A stretch of DNA of 64,000 nt from Chloroflexota bacterium. Lineage in GTDB: Bacteria > Chloroflexota > Anaerolineae > UBA4142 > SHND01. Location: contig SHND01000031.1 of the NCBI GenBank assembly GCA_004295045.1, positions 1-64,000 on the forward strand, given 5' to 3'. Both the position numbers and the translations under genes were made by a program. Shown here in pieces: positions 60,215 through 64,000 of the stretch. Within the stretch, counting starts at the first letter, position 1; each line of letters opens with the position of its first letter. Under the pieces are notes generated by a model. It saw only the letters and a program-made list of their open reading frames with translations. It had not been told where the DNA came from and did no database searches.

Positions 60215-61543
60215 ATGCACCGTTTCATCCCCATCACCGATACCGACCGCGCGCAGATGCTCAAGACCATCGGCGTCACTTCGGTTGACGATTTGTTCAA
60301 CGATGTTCCCGAAGACGCGCAGTATCCTGAAATAAATTTGCCGTCCGCGCTTTCCGAAATGGAAATGATGCGAACGCTGCATGGTTTGGCAAACCAAAAC
60401 GCGCACGCGGGCGACTATGCGTATTTTCTCGGCGCGGGCGCGTACAATCATTTCGTCCCCGCGACAGTGGCGCATCTAATTTTCCGTTCGGAATTTTACA
60501 CCGCGTACACGCCGTATCAACCCGAAATTTCTCAAGGCACGCTGCAAACGATTTTTGAATATCAATCCATGATCTGCGATTTGACCGATATGGACGCGGC
60601 GAACGCTTCGCATTACGACGCGGCAACGGCGGCGGCAGAAGCGGCGGTCATGGCAATCAATTCCGTTCGCAACGGAAACAAAATCATCGTCTCCCCCACG
60701 CTGCATCCGCATTATCGCGAAACGATGCGAACGTATTTGAACGGGCAAAACATCCCTATCGTCGGCGATGAAGATGTTTCAATGTCGCTCGACGCCGTTC
60801 TCGACAAACATCTCGACAAGCAAACGGCGGGCGTCCTCGTCGCCAATCCCGATTTTCTCGGCAACGTGCGCGACATGAAACCGATCGCGGAACGCGTGCA
60901 CGCGGCGGGCGCGCTGCTCATCGTCAGCGCGTATCCGATTGCGCTCGGCATGTATCAACCGCCCGGCACGTACGACGCCGACATTGTGATTGGCGAAGGG
61001 CAATCGCTCGGCAACGCGCTCGGTTTCGGCGGTCCGTATCTCGGCATGTTCGCGTGCAAAGAAAAATATCTGCGCCGTATGGCGGGACGACTCATCGGAC
61101 AAACGACCGACACCCAAGGACGACGCGGCTTTGTGTTGACCCTCCAAGCGCGTGAGCAGCACATTCGCCGCGAAAAGGCGACGTCCAACATTTGCACAAA
61201 CGAAGCGTTGAACGCGCTCGCCGCGTGCGTCTACATGGCGACAATGGGCAAACAAGGACTGCGCCAAGTCGCGGAACTGTGCTATCAAAAAGCGCATTAC
61301 GCCGCGAGTGAAATTTCAAAACTCGACGGCTATCGCGTCGTCAATACAGAATTTTTCAATGAATTTGTCGTCGAATGTCCGCGCCCTGTCGCCGAGATTG
61401 ATCACACGTTGTATGAAAAAGGAATCATCGGCGGCTATGATTTATCAAACGACTATCCGCATCTCAAAAACGGAATGTTGATTGCCGTGACGGAAATGAA
61501 TACGCGGGAACAGATTGACGCACTGGTAAGGGCGCTCAAGTAA
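60215..61543 (+). CDS. gcvPA: Glycine dehydrogenase (decarboxylating) subunit 1
   Basis: 442 residues from ATG 60215. Segments: YFLGAGAYNHFVPATV, FYTAYTPYQPEISQGTLQ, EYQSMICDLTDMDAANASHY, GEGQSLGNALGFGGPYLG and RREKATSNICTNEALNAL. It is the first half of the two-gene P-protein, which decarboxylates glycine and loads the aminomethyl group on GcvH. The split form is typical of thermophiles and many Chloroflexota and Firmicutes. Confidence 0.97.
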   Translation: MHRFIPITDTDRAQMLKTIGVTSVDDLFNDVPEDAQYPEINLPSALSEMEMMRTLHGLANQNAHAGDYAYFLGAGAYNHFVPATVAHLIFRSEFYTAYTPYQPEISQGTLQTIFEYQSMICDLTDMDAANASHYDAATAAAEAAVMAINSVRNGNKIIVSPTLHPHYRETMRTYLNGQNIPIVGDEDVSMSLDAVLDKHLDKQTAGVLVANPDFLGNVRDMKPIAERVHAAGALLIVSAYPIALGMYQPPGTYDADIVIGEGQSLGNALGFGGPYLGMFACKEKYLRRMAGRLIGQTTDTQGRRGFVLTLQAREQHIRREKATSNICTNEALNALAACVYMATMGKQGLRQVAELCYQKAHYAASEISKLDGYRVVNTEFFNEFVVECPRPVAEIDHTLYEKGIIGGYDLSNDYPHLKNGMLIAVTEMNTREQIDALVRALK

Positions 61544-61544
61544 A

Positions 61545-61614
61545 AAGTATAAAGCTAAAAGTAAATTCCAAATGCGCTTTGCGCTTTTAGCTTTTAACTT
61601 TTAACTTTTAGCTT
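61545..61614 (+). repeat. Heptad-repeat hairpin after gcvPA
   Basis: AAGCTAAAAGT (61552-61562) pairs perfectly with ACTTTTAGCTT (61604-61614). The right side is GCTTTTA-GCTTTTA-ACTTTTA-ACTTTTA-GCTT. It lies before the four-helix-bundle fragment. Confidence 0.8.
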
Positions 61615-61622
61615 GATTCACC

Positions 61623-61817
61623 ATGGAGCGTATTGACGAGCGAACGTACAAGTTTGCGTTGAGAATTATCAAGCTCGTTTCAGCGCTTGCGCATAACTCA
61701 ACAGCGGATGTACCTGGCAAGCAAGTTCTACGTTCCAGCACATCCATTGGCGCAAATGTAGAGGAAGCATACGCGGCGGTGAGCGCGCGCGAGTTTTCGC
61801 AAAAGATGACATCTTGA
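61623..61817 (+). pseudogene. Truncated four-helix-bundle protein (23S intervening-sequence protein family)
   Basis: The 64-residue product (YKFALRIIKLVSALAHNSTA, then VLRSSTSIGANVEEAYAAVS, then REFSQKMTS) matches the first half of the four-helix-bundle family, whose members are about 115-125 residues. It stops at 61815-61817, and no continuation with family character remains before gcvPB. It is flanked on both sides by AT-rich heptad hairpins, as if gene fragment and repeats had entered together. Confidence 0.75.
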
Positions 61818-61849
61818 TTCTAGGCAAGACAGTAATGACAAGTAAAAAT

Positions 61850-61915
61850 CTAAGAGAAAAAAGTGAAAAGTAGAATTCTCACTTTTAGCTTTTAACTTTT
61901 TACTTTTAACTTTTC
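61850..61915 (+). repeat. Heptad-repeat hairpin before gcvPB
   Basis: AAAAGTGA (61859-61866) pairs with TCACTTTT (61879-61886). The right side continues ACTTTTA-GCTTTTA-ACTTTTT-ACTTTTA-ACTTTTC and ends two bases before the gcvPB ATG. It has the same heptamer class as the element at 61545. Confidence 0.75.
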
Positions 61916-61916
61916 A

Positions 61917-63374
61917 ATGTCTATTGTTGCCAACAAACCCGAACCTCTCTTGTACGAAATGTCGAATCCCGGCACCATCGGATATTCGCTGCCCGCGTGT
62001 GACGTGCCAATCACCCAATTACCGAATCACCTAATGCGGGACGATTTACGCCTGCCCGAAGTGAGCGAAACGGATGTGGTGCGGCATTTTACGCGCCTCT
62101 CGCAAAAAAATTATTGCGTGGACTTGGGCATTTATCCGCTCGGCTCCTGCACGATGAAATACAATCCCAAAATCAACGAAGAAGCGATTCGTTTGATGGG
62201 CATGTCGTCCGTGCATCCGATGCAAACGGCGGAAACCGCGCAAGGCGCAATGCAGTTGATGTACGACCTGCAAAATTATCTCGGCGAAATCAGCGGCATG
62301 CCCGCTGTGACGCTGCAGCCCGCCGCCGGCGCGCAAGGCGAACTCGTCGGCATTCTCATCATCCGCGCGTATCATTTGTCACGCGGCGACATCGCGCGAA
62401 ATGAAGTGTTGATTCCCGATTCCGCGCACGGCACGAATCCCGCGACGAGCGCGATGGCGGGCTACAAAGTGGTCGAAGTCAAATCGGACGCGCGCGGCAA
62501 TATGGATTTGGATGATTTGCGCGCAAAGGTCTCAAACAAAACGGCGGGCATCATGTTCACCAATCCAAACACGCTCGGCTTGTTTGAAGAACATGTGCGC
62601 GAGGTGAACCAGATCATTCACGACGCGGGTGGACTGGTGTACGGCGACGGCGCGAACTTGAACGCCATTATCGGCATCGCGCGTCCGGGCGATTTGGGCT
62701 TTGACGTCATGCACTCCAACTTGCACAAAACGTTCAGCATCCCGCACGGCGGCGGCGGTCCCGGCAGCGGTCCCGTCATGGCGCGCGCCGACCTCGCGCA
62801 ATTTTTACCTAGTCCGATTGTTGGCAAGAATGGCGATGAATACGTTTTTGAAAATCCCGCGCACAGCATCGGGCGCATCAAATCATTCTGGGGCAATTTC
62901 CTCGCGCTCGTCCGCGCCTACACGTACATTCGCAGCTATGGCAAGGAACATCTCAAAGAGATCGCAGAGGTAGCCGTCCTCAACGCGAATTATTTGCTCG
63001 CGCTGATTCGTGACGTCTATGACCCACAAATTCCCGAACGCGAGTGCAAACACGAATTTGTGTTGAACGGCACGCGGTTCAAAAAAGAGTACGGCGTCAC
63101 CACGCTCGATGTGGCAAAACGCATCATTGATTATGGCTTTTATCCGCCGACGATTTATTTTCCACTCATCGTTCCCGAATGTTTGATGATCGAGCCGACC
63201 GAAACGCAATCCAAAGCGTCGCTCGACGAATTCGCGGACGCGCTCTTGAAAATCGCGCAAGAGGCGCGCGACAATCCGAAACTGCTGCGCGACGCGCCGC
63301 ACGATACGCCCGTGACGCGTTTGGATGATGTGAAAGCGGCGCGGGAGCCGGTGTTGAGATACGAACACGCGTGA
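61917..63374 (+). CDS. gcvPB: Glycine dehydrogenase (decarboxylating) subunit 2
   Basis: 485 residues. PLP-lysine Lys271 in SNLHKTFSIPHGGGGPGSGP; also LGSCTMKYNPKINEEAIRLM, LQPAAGAQGELVGILIIRAY and DSAHGTNPATSAMAGYK. It completes the P-protein. The cluster lacks gcvL (dihydrolipoyl dehydrogenase), which is usually elsewhere. A terminator follows. Confidence 0.98.
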   Translation: MSIVANKPEPLLYEMSNPGTIGYSLPACDVPITQLPNHLMRDDLRLPEVSETDVVRHFTRLSQKNYCVDLGIYPLGSCTMKYNPKINEEAIRLMGMSSVHPMQTAETAQGAMQLMYDLQNYLGEISGMPAVTLQPAAGAQGELVGILIIRAYHLSRGDIARNEVLIPDSAHGTNPATSAMAGYKVVEVKSDARGNMDLDDLRAKVSNKTAGIMFTNPNTLGLFEEHVREVNQIIHDAGGLVYGDGANLNAIIGIARPGDLGFDVMHSNLHKTFSIPHGGGGPGSGPVMARADLAQFLPSPIVGKNGDEYVFENPAHSIGRIKSFWGNFLALVRAYTYIRSYGKEHLKEIAEVAVLNANYLLALIRDVYDPQIPERECKHEFVLNGTRFKKEYGVTTLDVAKRIIDYGFYPPTIYFPLIVPECLMIEPTETQSKASLDEFADALLKIAQEARDNPKLLRDAPHDTPVTRLDDVKAAREPVLRYEHA

Positions 63375-63400
63375 ACGGTGAACACGAGACATGACACAAG

Positions 63401-63429
63401 AAACCCCATCATTTTGGTGATGGGGTTTT
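63401..63429 (+). terminator. Rho-independent terminator of the gcv operon
   Basis: AAACCCCATCA and TGATGGGGTTTT form an 11-bp stem with a 6-base loop and a short T-run, 27 bases after the gcvPB stop. Confidence 0.88.
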
Positions 63430-63497
63430 GATTGTTGCGATAGAATGGATTGAACTTGAATTGAACTGGTAACGTCTGAATTGTGAAGGATCTACGA

Positions 63498-64000
63498 ATG
63501 TTTATCTCGCGCAGAAATCTCATTTTCTTTACAATCATTTTCGTGACGCTTTTACTCGCTGTTTTTTGGCTTGGCACAAAGCAGAACGACGCCATCACGC
63601 AAATCGCATTGGTGCCAACGCCAACGATTTCAACCACACAACCGACCACATCGCCAACCTTCACGGCAAGTGTTACGCCTACAAACACTTCAACAAGGAT
63701 ATTGACAGGAACGCCTTACCCGACGAACACACCTTACCCCACACCAACTCCGTTTTCTATTTCATCACCGAATCCGACTGATTTAGAGTTGATACGATTG
63801 ATTGTCAATTGGCACTATCCAGATTTTTATCTAACTGATTCGGAAATAGCGATAATGAAGAACACCTATGACGCTTTCAGTCGAACCAATCAAGACGTAA
63901 ACGGAGATGGCAAGCCCGAAGTCATTATCATTGGGCAAATTGCCGATTATGGAAGTTATCTTGCAATACTACAATATGATGAAAATTCGGACCGATGGCA
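63498..64000 (+). CDS. Exported or membrane-anchored protein with Pro/Thr linker (partial)
   Basis: An ATG at 63498, seven bases after AAGGA, opens a frame that runs off the window end (167 codons seen). The product starts with a basic/hydrophobic signal or anchor (NLIFFTIIFVTLLLAVFWLG), then a Thr/Pro-rich linker (about residues 40-85), then a globular part with DVNGDGKPEVIIIG, a calcium-binding FG-GAP/dockerin-like Asp pattern. Composition is more AT-rich than that of the gcv genes. Function unknown. Confidence 0.75.
   Translation, partial: MFISRRNLIFFTIIFVTLLLAVFWLGTKQNDAITQIALVPTPTISTTQPTTSPTFTASVTPTNTSTRILTGTPYPTNTPYPTPTPFSISSPNPTDLELIRLIVNWHYPDFYLTDSEIAIMKNTYDAFSRTNQDVNGDGKPEVIIIGQIADYGSYLAILQYDENSDRW

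Overview
The window looks like a chromosomal segment of an uncultured Chloroflexota bacterium, probably Anaerolineae-like. This is inferred from protein style (GCG/CGC-rich codon use, exported proteins with Pro/Thr linkers, a split glycine dehydrogenase, an Ig-like exported-domain family that I associate with this phylum) and not from a marker gene. No rRNA, tRNA, CRISPR array, transposase or phage gene was found.

Region 1 (about 0-20 kb) is a bacterial microcompartment (BMC) locus of ethanolamine type: eutB, eutC, a degenerate GTPase/DUF697 protein, eutL, an acylating acetaldehyde dehydrogenase, a BMC-H shell protein, a EutQ-like cupin, eutJ, a tandem-BMC shell protein, a small EutQ-N-like protein and two EutN/CcmL vertex proteins, followed by a GH1 glycosidase and a class II aldolase. 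A toxin-antitoxin pair and a 6-kb block (metalloprotease, O-methyltransferase, MscS, M28 peptidase, MazG, DinB, GNAT) interrupt it. Far away, at 55-56.5 kb, lie deoC and an rpiB-like gene whose N-terminal extensions resemble encapsulation peptides. Together with EutBC this suggests one compartment, or two related ones, in which acetaldehyde from ethanolamine and from deoxyribose-5-phosphate meets the same acetaldehyde dehydrogenase.

Region 2 (20-40 kb) holds der, miaB, glycosyltransferases, two tandem V8-like secreted proteases, a lipoprotein, a homocysteine methyltransferase, a PiT-type transporter with its DUF47 partner, and a 1,100-residue gingipain-like C25 protease. Next to the C25 gene is the most striking gene of the window: a PqqD-like domain fused to a Tat signal and a 31-residue, six-cysteine tail whose spacing is nearly that of plant cyclotides.

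Region 3 (40-52.6 kb) encodes the whole oxidative pentose phosphate route (zwf, pgl, gnd, rpiA, rpe) with pgi, an aldose epimerase, a DUF2090 aldolase and a D-aminopeptidase. Region 4 (52.6-58.3 kb, minus strand) has a UbiA prenyltransferase, a degenerate FGGY-kinase-like protein, two small unknowns, deoC, rpiB, lepB and a GHMP sugar kinase. Region 5 (58.4-64 kb) is the glycine cleavage operon gcvT-gcvH-gcvPA-gcvPB and the start of an exported protein.

Intergenic spacers throughout carry a recurring architecture: hairpins whose arms are tandem 7-base repeats. Different spacers use different heptamers, and the right arm usually ends at the next start codon. A second family is the GGGGCGAAGC palindrome. 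All gene functions are from reading the translated sequences; no database search was run.
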